Assembly (NCBI GenBank): GCA_003513895.1
Contig: DOSU01000027.1
Span: 1-6,896, forward strand
Direction: 5' to 3'
DNA length: 6,896 nt
Source of the DNA: Rikenellaceae bacterium
Lineage (GTDB): Bacteria; Bacteroidota; Bacteroidia; Bacteroidales; UBA932
The notes beneath the pieces are model-generated. The model ran no database searches. It was not told the DNA's origin and was given only the letters and a program-made list of their open reading frames with translations. A program made the position numbers and the translations under genes. Of this stretch, positions 1 through 6,015 are shown piece by piece. How positions within the stretch are numbered: the stretch's first letter is position 1; the number at the start of each line of letters is the position of its first letter.

Positions 1-681
1 GAACTCCTCCATATGTTTCGTAAGCCCTTTGGACGAGGAGAGTATAGGTATGCCACTAACCACCTTACCCACCTGGTTGCTTTTGAATGCAATGAAAGCA
101 ACAGGCAAGTAAGGGCTGGATCTGTCTGCCAGAAGGTTGTTTCCCAGCAGGACAGAGTCGTATTCGGAACCTAAAATGAATGCTCTTGTTTTATTATTGT
201 TGCTTGTTCTATACTCCAGTGTCTCAAAAACACTGCGGACGGTGAAACGGAAAATAAATTGTCCGGCAATTACCATCATCCCCATAACTATCGGGAACCA
301 GTAGTTGAACTCCATCTGCTTTTCTCCCTCAATATCGGTATTGGTAATAATCAGGGCACAAGCAGTATAGAGTGCAGATGCAACTATAGTGGCAGTAGTG
401 AGTTTCTTGAGATCTACCATTGTGGAGAAGCGAACAACTCCGTGGTAGGTCCTGAAAATCATTGAAGAGGCCGAAAACAGAAATACGGCAAGGAAGAATT
501 TAAAAGCGAAAAACTCTCCCGGAGAAGCTGCAATATTGTCACGGAAAAGCCAGAGAGAGACGAAGGAGAGAGCTACAATTATTTCATCGAACAGAAAAAT
601 TGACCACCGGGGCATATAGTTGCGCATAATTCCCCAAACATAGTGCTCGCCCTGGGTGATGAAGCCAAGAAAATTTCCCAT
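1..681 (-). CDS. Polysaccharide biosynthesis protein, membrane-anchored NDP-sugar epimerase/dehydratase (CapD/WbpM/FlaA1-like), N-terminal 227 residues only
   Basis: The frame reads without a stop from ATG at 681 to the window edge, giving 227 codons. Four likely membrane helices are visible at about residues 26-46, 57-76, 93-113 and 126-146. Between helices 2 and 3 lies RTYHGVVRFSTMVDLKKL, which resembles the conserved 'YxGxxRxSxxxDL' stretch of CapD/WbpM-type proteins. A soluble nucleotide-binding-like segment begins near residue 166 (TRAFILGSEYDSVLLGNNLL). Full-length relatives carry a C-terminal SDR catalytic domain that makes or modifies UDP-sugars for capsule, O-antigen or protein glycans at the inner membrane; that part lies outside the window. 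The glycine motif of the first Rossmann-like domain is weak (GSEYDS). A polyprenyl-phosphate sugar-phosphate transferase shares a similar N-terminus and is the main alternative. A GTG start further upstream in the same frame is possible, but ATG 681 is the first ATG and fits the promoter. Confidence 0.82.
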   Translation of the reverse strand, partial: MGNFLGFITQGEHYVWGIMRNYMPRWSIFLFDEIIVALSFVSLWLFRDNIAASPGEFFAFKFFLAVFLFSASSMIFRTYHGVVRFSTMVDLKKLTTATIVASALYTACALIITNTDIEGEKQMEFNYWFPIVMGMMVIAGQFIFRFTVRSVFETLEYRTSNNNKTRAFILGSEYDSVLLGNNLLADRSSPYLPVAFIAFKSNQVGKVVSGIPILSSSKGLTKHMEEF

Positions 682-760
682 AAAGTTATTTGTAGTGTAA
701 TACACAAAAAATCCCGGTGAGTCACATGGGTTAGTGTGAATCACCGTTGGTTTATTCTTA

Positions 761-792
761 CAAAATTAAGTAAATTTATGCGAAATGCCAAT
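761..792 (-). promoter_or_regulatory. Predicted Bacteroidota-type promoter for the epimerase/dehydratase gene
   Basis: Read on the minus strand, TAATTTTG (768-761) matches the -7 consensus TAnnTTTG exactly. ATTG (792-789) lies 20 bases upstream of it, one base off the -33 consensus TTTG and at the usual spacing. Transcription would start near 754 and leave a leader of about 70 bases before ATG 681. This is a motif match only. Confidence 0.6.
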
Positions 793-811
793 ATTAATTA
801 AGTCAATTGCA

Positions 812-819
812 TATATTTG
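812..819 (+). promoter_or_regulatory. Predicted -7 element for the phosphoesterase/beta-propeller gene
   Basis: TATATTTG matches TAnnTTTG exactly and would place the start of transcription about 40 bases before ATG 865. No TTTG or TTG lies at the expected distance upstream, so this promoter is weaker evidence than the others in the window or may need an activator. It lies within the same 183-bp divergent spacer as the oppositely directed promoter at 761-792, and the two start sites would be about 70 bases apart. Confidence 0.4.
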
Positions 820-864
820 TCGAGGTAATTAGACAATAATTCATATACTCAATATTAGAATGCT

Positions 865-2895
865 ATGAAGAAGCTTAATGTATTGGTGATTTTAATTTAC
901 ACCTTATTGTTTATCGGTGGAAATGAGATGTTTGGGGCTGGTGGGAATAGTGAGGTGAGAGGCGCGACCGGAGGGAGCGCCACGGCTCAGGACTCAGTAA
1001 TAAGATTTGCTTTTCTTACGGATCTTCATATTTCCGATGTATCTGCTAATGCGGAAGATCTTGAAAAGTGCATAAGCGACATAAACAGCCATCCATATAT
1101 TCAATTCGCCATTTTTGGCGGAGATATCACTGAGTTTGGTTCCGACGAGGAGATCAATAAAGCATACTCAATCATTTCCAAACTTAAGATTCCATGGTAC
1201 ATAGTTGCCGGAAATCACGACTCTAAATGGAGTGAGAGCGGTTGTAATACTTTTGCAAAGGTGTTTGGCTACGAGCATTTCGATTTTGAGGCTGGCGGGA
1301 TCCGTTTTATCGGATGCAATTCCGGCCCCAATATGCGTATGGCCCCTGCTTTGGTTCCGCGGGATGCTGTTTTATGGCTGGATTCTCTTACAAAAGTGAT
1401 CCCGCCTGCCCAGCCTGTGGTTTTCATAAACCACTATCCACTGGACGATGCAATGCTAAACTACAAAACGGTTTTGGAGTATCTTGCAAGAACAAATACA
1501 CAAGTTGCAATTTGCGGCCATGGCCATAACAACCGTGTCATGAAGTATGCCTCACTTTTTTCTCCTTTGCGAGGTGTCATGGGACGATCAAGCCTTCGTG
1601 CCGGCAAGGGTGGAGCTGGTTACAATGTAATTACAATTAACACTAAAAGTGGTACAATAGCTTTTCAGGAGAGAGTTTCCGGTATTGAAACCAAAGATGC
1701 CTGGCACTCGATTAAATTGATTAAACCAAAGTCAAAAACAAGAACCTCTGCTGCCATGGCAGATAATTCATACCAATCTCAGTCTAAGCTTCAGTCTCAG
1801 CCACAAACTCAACTTCAGGCACAGCCTCAGTCACAACAGCAGCCACAATCAAATTCTCAATCAGGATCGCAAATCCAACCCAAAGTCCTTTTTGAATGGC
1901 AGGACGATTCCGACATCGGATCTGCGGCCGTAATGGACCAAAGTGGTCGCATCTACCTGGCAAATACAAAGGGTGTTGTGAAGGCATTTGTATTCAAAAC
2001 CAACTCAAACCCTCAAACTACTCCTCTTTGGCAATTTGCCACAGCCGGTAAGATATTTTCCACTCCTGCAATTTCTGGCGACAGGCTTGTAGTCGGCTCC
2101 TCAGACACATATATATATTGTCTTGATTCTAAAAGTGGTAAACTTATCTGGAAGGTAAAGGCCGATAAATCTGTTCTTGCATCACCAACCATATATAAGG
2201 GAGTTGTATACATTGGCGCTTCCGATGGAATCTTCCGCGCAATTGACCTCAAATCCGGTAAAATCAAATGGGAGTACAAAAACATTAATGGATTTGTTGA
2301 AGCAAAGGCATTTGCAGACGACCAGGGAATCTATATCGGCAGCTGGGGGTCTACCCTTTATGCGCTCAGTCCGGCAGATGGCTACCTTTTGTGGAGTTGG
2401 GCAAACCACAAGGGGAGGGGGCTCTCTCCTGCAGCAGTTTGGCCGGTTAAGGCAGATGGCAAAGTGTTCGTCGTTACCCCTGAAAGAATGACACATGCCA
2501 TCGACGCCACAACAGGTCAGGAACTTTGGCGGGCCAGAGGCGGGCGCGAATCTATCGGTCTCTCTCCCGATGCTTCAGTTGTTTATGTGAAGACAATGCA
2601 GGACACGGTTTTCGCATACAGCACAAAAACCTTCACTGCCGGCAAGCCGGACAGATTGTGGGCATCTCATACAGGTTACGGATACGAAATTGCTCCATCT
2701 CCAATAACCTCAGCCTATGGCTATGTCTTCATCCCAACCGACAAAGGTAACATCTTCATTATGAACGAAAAAGACGGCATTATTTACGGAATCATCCCGT
2801 TCTCCGGCGCCCTAATTAACTACGTCCAGCCTGTAGGAAACCGTCGTATACTGGTGAGCTCTATGGATGGTAAAGTCGCGTTGCTTGAACTTTAA
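865..2895 (+). CDS. Exported calcineurin-like metallophosphoesterase fused to a PQQ-type beta-propeller
   Basis: The protein has 676 residues. Residues 1-25 look like a Sec signal peptide (KK, then a hydrophobic run ending near GNEMFGAGG); no lipobox cysteine is seen, so it is probably periplasmic or exported. A Gly/Ala/Ser-rich stretch follows to about 43. The metallophosphoesterase domain spans about 46-275 with all metal-binding blocks in order: DLH (D53, H55), GGD (D87), GNHD (116-119), H190 in FINH, and GHGH (218-221). A Gln/Ser-rich linker covers about 302-340. From about 341 to the end there are repeated 'DSKSGKLIWK', 'DLKSGKIKWE', 'DATTGQELWR' motifs, each with a preceding 'G..VYIGASDG'-like strand, typical of PQQ-like propeller blades. 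It probably hydrolyses a phosphodiester or phosphomonoester, with the propeller as binding scaffold; the substrate cannot be read from sequence. The gene appears monocistronic, with a terminator starting 3 bases after its stop. The start is the only reasonable one: an ATG six bases upstream is out of frame and stops at once. Confidence 0.9.
   Translation: MKKLNVLVILIYTLLFIGGNEMFGAGGNSEVRGATGGSATAQDSVIRFAFLTDLHISDVSANAEDLEKCISDINSHPYIQFAIFGGDITEFGSDEEINKAYSIISKLKIPWYIVAGNHDSKWSESGCNTFAKVFGYEHFDFEAGGIRFIGCNSGPNMRMAPALVPRDAVLWLDSLTKVIPPAQPVVFINHYPLDDAMLNYKTVLEYLARTNTQVAICGHGHNNRVMKYASLFSPLRGVMGRSSLRAGKGGAGYNVITINTKSGTIAFQERVSGIETKDAWHSIKLIKPKSKTRTSAAMADNSYQSQSKLQSQPQTQLQAQPQSQQQPQSNSQSGSQIQPKVLFEWQDDSDIGSAAVMDQSGRIYLANTKGVVKAFVFKTNSNPQTTPLWQFATAGKIFSTPAISGDRLVVGSSDTYIYCLDSKSGKLIWKVKADKSVLASPTIYKGVVYIGASDGIFRAIDLKSGKIKWEYKNINGFVEAKAFADDQGIYIGSWGSTLYALSPADGYLLWSWANHKGRGLSPAAVWPVKADGKVFVVTPERMTHAIDATTGQELWRARGGRESIGLSPDASVVYVKTMQDTVFAYSTKTFTAGKPDRLWASHTGYGYEIAPSPITSAYGYVFIPTDKGNIFIMNEKDGIIYGIIPFSGALINYVQPVGNRRILVSSMDGKVALLEL
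1768..1884 (+). repeat. Low-complexity Gln/Ser codon repeat encoding the interdomain linker
   Basis: Inside the phosphoesterase gene, codons for residues about 302-340 are a degenerate run of CAG/CAA, TCT/TCA and CCT/CCA units (CAGTCT, CCTCAG, CAACAG). It separates the catalytic domain from the propeller. Such repeats tend to vary in length between strains by slippage in steps of three or six bases, which would change linker length without breaking the frame; that behaviour is inferred here. Confidence 0.75.
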
Positions 2896-2898
2896 TGG

Positions 2899-2919
2899 TG
2901 CGGCTGCGCCGCGGTTTTT
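2899..2919 (+). terminator. Intrinsic terminator of the phosphoesterase/propeller gene
   Basis: GCGGC (2900-2904) and GCCGC (2908-2912) form a GC-only stem with a three-base loop TGC, extendable by one T-G pair, followed by GG and five T residues. It begins three bases after the stop codon. The downstream sequence AACC-CTGC-GGTT (2920-2931) can form a second weak hairpin or pair alternatively with the first. Confidence 0.7.
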
Positions 2920-2956
2920 AACCCTGCGGTTGGAAAAGTTCAATCAAACAAGAATC

Positions 2957-3053
2957 GTAAGTAATTTATATTCAGCTTACAATGGAAAATCAAGAGGGTA
3001 CTACTCTCTTGATTTTCCATTGTAGCCTAATAATGAGAGATTTGCGAATTAGG
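2957..3053 (+). repeat. Palindromic element, copy 1 (47-bp palindrome 2978-3024, centre C3001)
   Basis: The arms 2978-3000 and 3002-3024 are reverse complements over 23 bases except one G-T pair (2997/3005), around a single central C. The apex reads GGGTACTACTC. GTAAGT lies 44 bases before the centre, AATGAG 31 bases after it and GAATT further on. All of these recur at the same offsets in copy 2 at 6770-6866. Without gaps I count 29 of 44 identical bases upstream of the centre and 32 of 55 downstream. GTAAG (2957-2961) can also pair with CTTAC (2976-2980), which would compete with the base of the long hairpin. No T-tract follows, so it is not a simple terminator. It sits between two convergent genes. 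No known family is recognised. Confidence 0.85.
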
Positions 3054-3104
3054 TTAAATACAAATTTTCGTGAAATTACCCGACAATTCCCGCCGAAGGC
3101 GTAA
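2982..3104 (+). other. Candidate small ORF running through and past the palindrome (40 codons, or 23 from ATG 3033)
   Basis: An open frame starts at ATG 2982 inside the left arm of the palindrome, crosses the hairpin and ends at TAA 3102-3104. An internal ATG at 3033, eight bases after the palindrome, gives MRDLRIRLNTNFREITRQF and four more residues. The matching frame after copy 2 begins MSRLRIELFLVSRPEIG. The shared M..LRI.L....R.EI pattern includes Leu and Arg codons that differ only synonymously. This may be a real small peptide, a truncated gene start or chance within related DNA. No ribosome binding site is evident. Confidence 0.2.
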
Positions 3105-3134
3105 ACCTGCGACGCAGGAGCACCTAATTGCTCC
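3091..3134 (+). repeat. Cluster of three short GC-rich hairpins
   Basis: Three perfect small inverted repeats lie side by side: CGCC-GAA-GGCG (3091-3101), CCTGC-GAC-GCAGG (3106-3118) and GGAGCA-cctaat-TGCTCC (3117-3134). The last two overlap by two bases and would compete. They stand out as GC-rich islands in an AT-rich spacer. The first has the C-GAA-G triloop form known to make unusually stable DNA mini-hairpins. A similar unit, GTGC-GAA-GCAC, lies at 6739-6749 beside the second palindrome. The run of A residues after 3134 belongs to the neighbouring terminator. Confidence 0.6.
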
Positions 3135-3164
3135 AAAAAAAGCACCCTAATAAAAGGGTGCTTT
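3135..3164 (-). terminator. Strong intrinsic terminator for the minus-strand operon, probably bidirectional
   Basis: AAAGCACCC (3139-3147) and GGGTGCTTT (3156-3164) form a 9-bp stem around an 8-base loop. Read on the minus strand, the stem ends in an unbroken run of seven T residues, ideal for ending transcripts of the ATPase-ubiX-deacetylase cluster, whose last stop codon is about 165 bases upstream. On the plus strand only TTTCT follows, so termination in that direction would be weaker. Confidence 0.85.
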
Positions 3165-3327
3165 CTAACTTACATAATGAAAAGGTTTTTATGTTCCTGA
3201 ACTGCACCAACGTCTAAAAGCAAGCAAATGGGTTAGATTTTTGGCTTTTCATAAAAAACTGATACTTCAAAGTTAAGCATTTATCATTTAATGCAAAAAA
3301 AAATCGGCTCAGTTTACGAAAAATTAA
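3165..3327. other. Non-coding 3' spacer of the minus-strand operon
   Basis: I see no gene here. ATGAAAAG (3177-3184) and CTTTTCAT (3245-3252) are an 8-base inverted repeat 60 bases apart, enclosing a shorter TCTAA/TTAGA pair. It could be a folded 3' untranslated region or chance in AT-rich DNA. A GCATT/AATGC pair near 3278-3295 is followed by a run of A residues but has no terminator geometry on either strand. Confidence 0.4.
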
Positions 3328-4095
3328 CTAGTACTCTATTCGCTCCAGGATTTCGATGGGTTTTGAAAAAGGAAAAATCATTGCTTCCGGCAATACGCCG
3401 CTCCATGGCTTCCCTTCAGGAGAAAGAGGTTGTAAGTAGATGTTCATTAAGTCTTTTTTTTGAGCAATTTCACCATTGATATCCAGGTGATAAAGGTTCT
3501 TAAAGTTGAGTTTATGAAATTTCCACGGGCGGAAAAAATACCATGCCCAAACCCAGTATAGCCAAAGTTCTGGTTTTTTGTATGATTGATTTGGCCTGCT
3601 CAACTGTATGACTGCATCTGACGCAATCTGGCTGCAGGCAACGTGATCGAAAGGCCAGTGATCAAGAAAGTGTGTTGCAAAAATTGCTGAAGGATTGATT
3701 TGATCTATTAATTGAACAAGTTTGGTTACAGCATCTGCGAATCCAAGTTCTCCTCTTTTAGGAACAAAAGCATCGGGAAGATGCATCCGGTATAGATTTT
3801 CCAGAGGAATACCCAGTTTTTTTGCAGTTTTTTCAGATAAAGATATGCGGGCTTGTTTGACCTCTTCCTGATATGAACTTGCTCCGGAGCACTCTCCGTC
3901 TGTCAGAAAAACGATGGTTACTTTACAACCTTCACTGAGTTTTTTAACTATAAGTCCTCCGGTTCCAATAATTTCATCGTCGGGATGTGGAGCGATTATA
4001 AGAATTGAATCGGAATTAATTGTAGGCTGTTTTGTTGTGTGTTGCAATATGCTGTACACTATTTGTATAAACGATTTTTTGATGAGCGTTTTCAA
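3328..4095 (-). CDS. PIG-L/LmbE-family zinc-dependent deacetylase
   Basis: The protein has 255 residues. The family signature APHPDDEIIGTGG lies at 35-47, supplying the zinc ligands H37 and D40 and the likely catalytic base D39. TDGECSG (65-71) and HFLDHWPFDH (142-151) follow, the last supplying the third zinc ligand H151. Relatives remove N-acetyl groups from GlcNAc-type sugars in glycolipid, antibiotic or thiol-cofactor synthesis; the substrate here cannot be read. The tryptophan-rich stretch 178-191 (LWLYWVWAWYFFRP) is hydrophobic and may lie on a membrane or shape the pocket. The only start that fits is TTG at 4095: an in-frame TAA lies just upstream and the next Met is at residue 104, past the zinc motif. 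The TTG overlaps the TGA of a four-codon ATG frame (4106-4092), which suggests coupling or a one-base indel at the true start. It follows ubiX by 31 bp and is probably last in the operon. Confidence 0.88.
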   Translation of the reverse strand: MKTLIKKSFIQIVYSILQHTTKQPTINSDSILIIAPHPDDEIIGTGGLIVKKLSEGCKVTIVFLTDGECSGASSYQEEVKQARISLSEKTAKKLGIPLENLYRMHLPDAFVPKRGELGFADAVTKLVQLIDQINPSAIFATHFLDHWPFDHVACSQIASDAVIQLSRPNQSYKKPELWLYWVWAWYFFRPWKFHKLNFKNLYHLDINGEIAQKKDLMNIYLQPLSPEGKPWSGVLPEAMIFPFSKPIEILERIEY

Positions 4096-4126
4096 TTTGT
4101 CCGCATTTTAGAGTATATAAAAGAAT

Positions 4127-4702
4127 CTAAGGCTTAAGAAAACTGGAACTCTCGCCAAGCCATCGCTTATCGGCTGGCATTTCTGATATTTGAGCGATGT
4201 CGAGGATCCTGGCGATAAAGTTGTCTGCCATCTCGTTGAGTGACTGTGGGTGCGTATAGAATGAAGGCGATGCCGGGGCAATTATAGTTCCGGCTTCTGT
4301 AAGGAGAGTCATGTTCCTTAAATGAATGAGCGAGTATGGTGTTTCGCGCGGGACAATTATGAGTTTTCTGCGCTCTTTAAGCTGAACATCTGCAATACGA
4401 CAGATTAGGTCTTCGCTGGTTCCGGAGGCAATGCGACCTATAGTTCCCATTGTGCAGGGGATTATTATTAAGGCGTGGGCGGGGTTGGAGCCGGAGGCGT
4501 TGCGGTTGTAGTATCTGTTGTTGTCTATTAGTGGAGAGGGTAGAGGCTCCCCTGTTTCGTCTTTGTAAACTTCTCTGGCTGTGTCTGTGAATATGATATC
4601 AATTTCAACCCCGCCTATGGTTTGGAGTTTTTCGATGATGTGCTTTGCATATATTTGTCCCGAGGCTCCTGTGACGCCAACAACTACTCTTTGTTTTTCC
4701 AT
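4127..4702 (-). CDS. ubiX: Flavin prenyltransferase UbiX
   Basis: The protein has 191 residues, the usual length for the family. UbiX joins a dimethylallyl group to FMN, making the prenylated flavin that UbiD-type decarboxylases need. Motifs seen are the N-terminal FMN-binding GVTGASG (9-15), the S/T-rich central loop IPCTMGTIGRIASGTSEDLI (81-100), VPRETPYSLIHLRNM (117-131) with its conserved Arg and Glu, and the C-terminal APASPSFYTHPQS (142-154), which closes over the phosphate and flavin. No ubiD is present in the window, so the partner lies elsewhere. The start ATG at 4702 lies six bases after the stop of the upstream ATPase gene, so co-transcription is likely. A close non-prenylating Pad1-like or flavin-dependent cysteine decarboxylase homologue is a less likely reading. 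Confidence 0.93.
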   Translation of the reverse strand: MEKQRVVVGVTGASGQIYAKHIIEKLQTIGGVEIDIIFTDTAREVYKDETGEPLPSPLIDNNRYYNRNASGSNPAHALIIIPCTMGTIGRIASGTSEDLICRIADVQLKERRKLIIVPRETPYSLIHLRNMTLLTEAGTIIAPASPSFYTHPQSLNEMADNFIARILDIAQISEMPADKRWLGESSSFLKP

Positions 4703-4708
4703 CCGTAT

Positions 4709-5848
4709 CTAGTTTGCAAAGTATATCTCCTTCATCCAGGTCTTGAACAGTGGATCGAGAAATTCTCCCTTACCTTTGATAAATTCCACAATCTCCTTTT
4801 TTTGAACAGCATCTTTCAGGCGGTTTACATTTGCAGATGACTGAAGGTTATATTTGTCGAGTATTTCGGCAGAACTTAACTTCTCCACATCGTCCAGAAT
4901 TGCCTTAAGCAAATTTAGCTGAAAGAGACTGAGCCTGCTGGTAATGAGGCGGAACCTGTAAGAGTGAAGGACTATGAGCAGGTCAAAAGCCTGGTTGATT
5001 ATGCTTTCCATGAGATATCCTCTTGTGAGCCCAAACGCAATATCTGCAAGTTGCTGAGTATACCAGGGGTGTCCGTCTGTGAGAGAATATATATGTGTTG
5101 CAAGTTCTTTTGAAACAACTCTGCCTGCTTTCAAAAAGCTTCTTATGATGTGTTCACAAAAATTGCGCTCATCAATCTTGTTAAACTTTACCCGGGTTGC
5201 CATATTATAGAAGTACCTCTTTTCATCGAATATCTCCTTCATGGCGTTCACAAATGATCCGGAGAAGAGCAAGGATGTTCTGCGTCCCTTATTGTCGGAT
5301 ACACCTTCTGCTTCGATTGTCTCCTTGTTTGTGTTTTTCCCGAGCAGTTCCGCGCAAGTTCGCTCCAATTTCTTTAGTGTTGTGTCGGGATCTTCAAAAT
5401 GTAAAACTTCCTGAAACTCTTCAAAATATATAATGAGGTATACATCTGCTTCGAGTGCAAATCTCTCACCTAATTTTATCAGTTCATCCGGACAAGAAAA
5501 GGTTTTTTTGCCTTGACCCTCATTTGCTTCATTTTGTTCATCTGGAATTATAACATCGGAGCCTGTTTTGGAAAATGTCTTAAGCAAGCCTTCCCTGAGT
5601 TTTTGATAAAGCTTCTCCTCTGTTCTTACATTAAAAAGGTTTATGTGGCATACCTTGAATTTGTGCGAATCGCCCTTTACTTTAATAAATGCCTGTTGGA
5701 TAAGGGATTGCTTTCCACTTTTTGCAGGTTCATATATTACAGCACACTTTTGTTCCTTAATCAGGTTGCTGAGTTGGTTTAACTCATGAGTACGGGAGAT
5801 AAAATCGGACCCCGTAACTATATTGTTATAAATAAAAGGTGAGTCCAT
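4709..5848 (-). CDS. AAA-type ATP-binding protein (archaeal ATPase-like family) with degenerate Walker A
   Basis: Starting at ATG 5848 it has 379 residues. The N-terminus (FIYNNIVTGSDFISRTHELNQLSNLI) is typical of this family just before the P-loop. The Walker A region YEPAKSGKQSLIQQ (39-52) keeps G45 and K46 but has Glu for the first Gly and Gln for the Thr/Ser that normally binds magnesium. Walker B is DVYLIIYFEEFQEV (135-148), hydrophobic then E-E. LLFSGSF (193-199) resembles a sensor strand. After about residue 300 a winged-helix-like region ends in DPLFKTWMKEIYF (365-377), usual for Bacteroidota members. Residues about 93-120 and 170-190 look like flexible charged inserts. Its role is unknown; relatives are often of no assigned function. 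The frame stays open to 5953, but that extension would run through its own -7 site and the rplU promoter, so 5848 is preferred. It leads the operon with ubiX. Confidence 0.8.
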   Translation of the reverse strand: MDSPFIYNNIVTGSDFISRTHELNQLSNLIKEQKCAVIYEPAKSGKQSLIQQAFIKVKGDSHKFKVCHINLFNVRTEEKLYQKLREGLLKTFSKTGSDVIIPDEQNEANEGQGKKTFSCPDELIKLGERFALEADVYLIIYFEEFQEVLHFEDPDTTLKKLERTCAELLGKNTNKETIEAEGVSDNKGRRTSLLFSGSFVNAMKEIFDEKRYFYNMATRVKFNKIDERNFCEHIIRSFLKAGRVVSKELATHIYSLTDGHPWYTQQLADIAFGLTRGYLMESIINQAFDLLIVLHSYRFRLITSRLSLFQLNLLKAILDDVEKLSSAEILDKYNLQSSANVNRLKDAVQKKEIVEFIKGKGEFLDPLFKTWMKEIYFAN

Positions 5849-5875
5849 GGCAATATTTTCTAAATGGGGTATATA

Positions 5876-5883
5876 CAAATTTA
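5876..5883 (-). promoter_or_regulatory. Predicted -7 element for the ATPase-ubiX-deacetylase operon
   Basis: Read on the minus strand this is TAAATTTG, an exact TAnnTTTG match, placing the start about 20 bases before ATG 5848. No good -33 TTTG is found upstream. The site is only eight bases from the -33 box of the oppositely directed rplU promoter, so polymerase binding at one may hinder the other. Confidence 0.45.
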
Positions 5884-5890
5884 AATAAGT

Positions 5891-5922
5891 TTTGGAGAAT
5901 AAAAAAGAATCACTTATATTTG
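5891..5922 (+). promoter_or_regulatory. Canonical Bacteroidota promoter of rplU-rpmA
   Basis: TTTG (5891-5894) and TATATTTG (5915-5922) match the -33 and -7 consensus of the Bacteroidota primary sigma factor without a mismatch and are separated by exactly 20 bases. Transcription should begin near 5928-5930, leaving a leader of roughly 90 bases before the L21 start. This is the strongest promoter call in the window, as expected for a ribosomal protein operon. Confidence 0.8.
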
Positions 5923-5950
5923 CCAACCCAAAAGTAAACAATATAATTGA

Positions 5951-6015
5951 CAAGCTATTGATTAAGAGTTACTTAAATAGTAACCGCTTGCAGTTAATAA
6001 TTATAAAAAATTATT
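5951..6015 (+). promoter_or_regulatory. Foldable 5' leader of rplU-rpmA, possible autoregulatory RNA
   Basis: Nested pairings are present: CAAGC (5951-5955) with GCTTG (5986-5990) encloses the perfect hairpin GTTACT-taaat-AGTAAC (5968-5984). A third, A/T-only hairpin AATAATT/AATTATT (5996-6015) ends two bases before the start codon. Ribosomal protein operons are often controlled by binding of their own product to such leaders. Whether this one is functional is inferred only from its folding and place; the last stem is weak. Confidence 0.4.

Noticed and set aside
259..465. Plus-strand open frame of 68 codons
   Set aside because: It is antisense to the epimerase/dehydratase gene, whose minus-strand frame is open across the whole region with clear membrane helices.
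2013..2496. Open frames antisense to or out of frame with the propeller region
   Set aside because: They overlap a long gene with clear domains, have no recognisable motifs and lack promoters.
2978..3024. The long palindrome as a rho-independent terminator of the convergent genes
   Set aside because: No T-tract follows on either strand, and separate good terminators already serve both neighbours (2899-2919 and 3135-3164).
3291..3479. Plus-strand open frame of 62 codons
   Set aside because: It lies mostly antisense to the 3' end of the deacetylase gene and has no recognisable features or start signal.
5849..5953. Longer N-terminus for the ATPase starting at 5953
   Set aside because: It would run through its own predicted -7 site and the rplU promoter, and the added residues do not resemble the family start, which begins cleanly at MDSPFIYNN.
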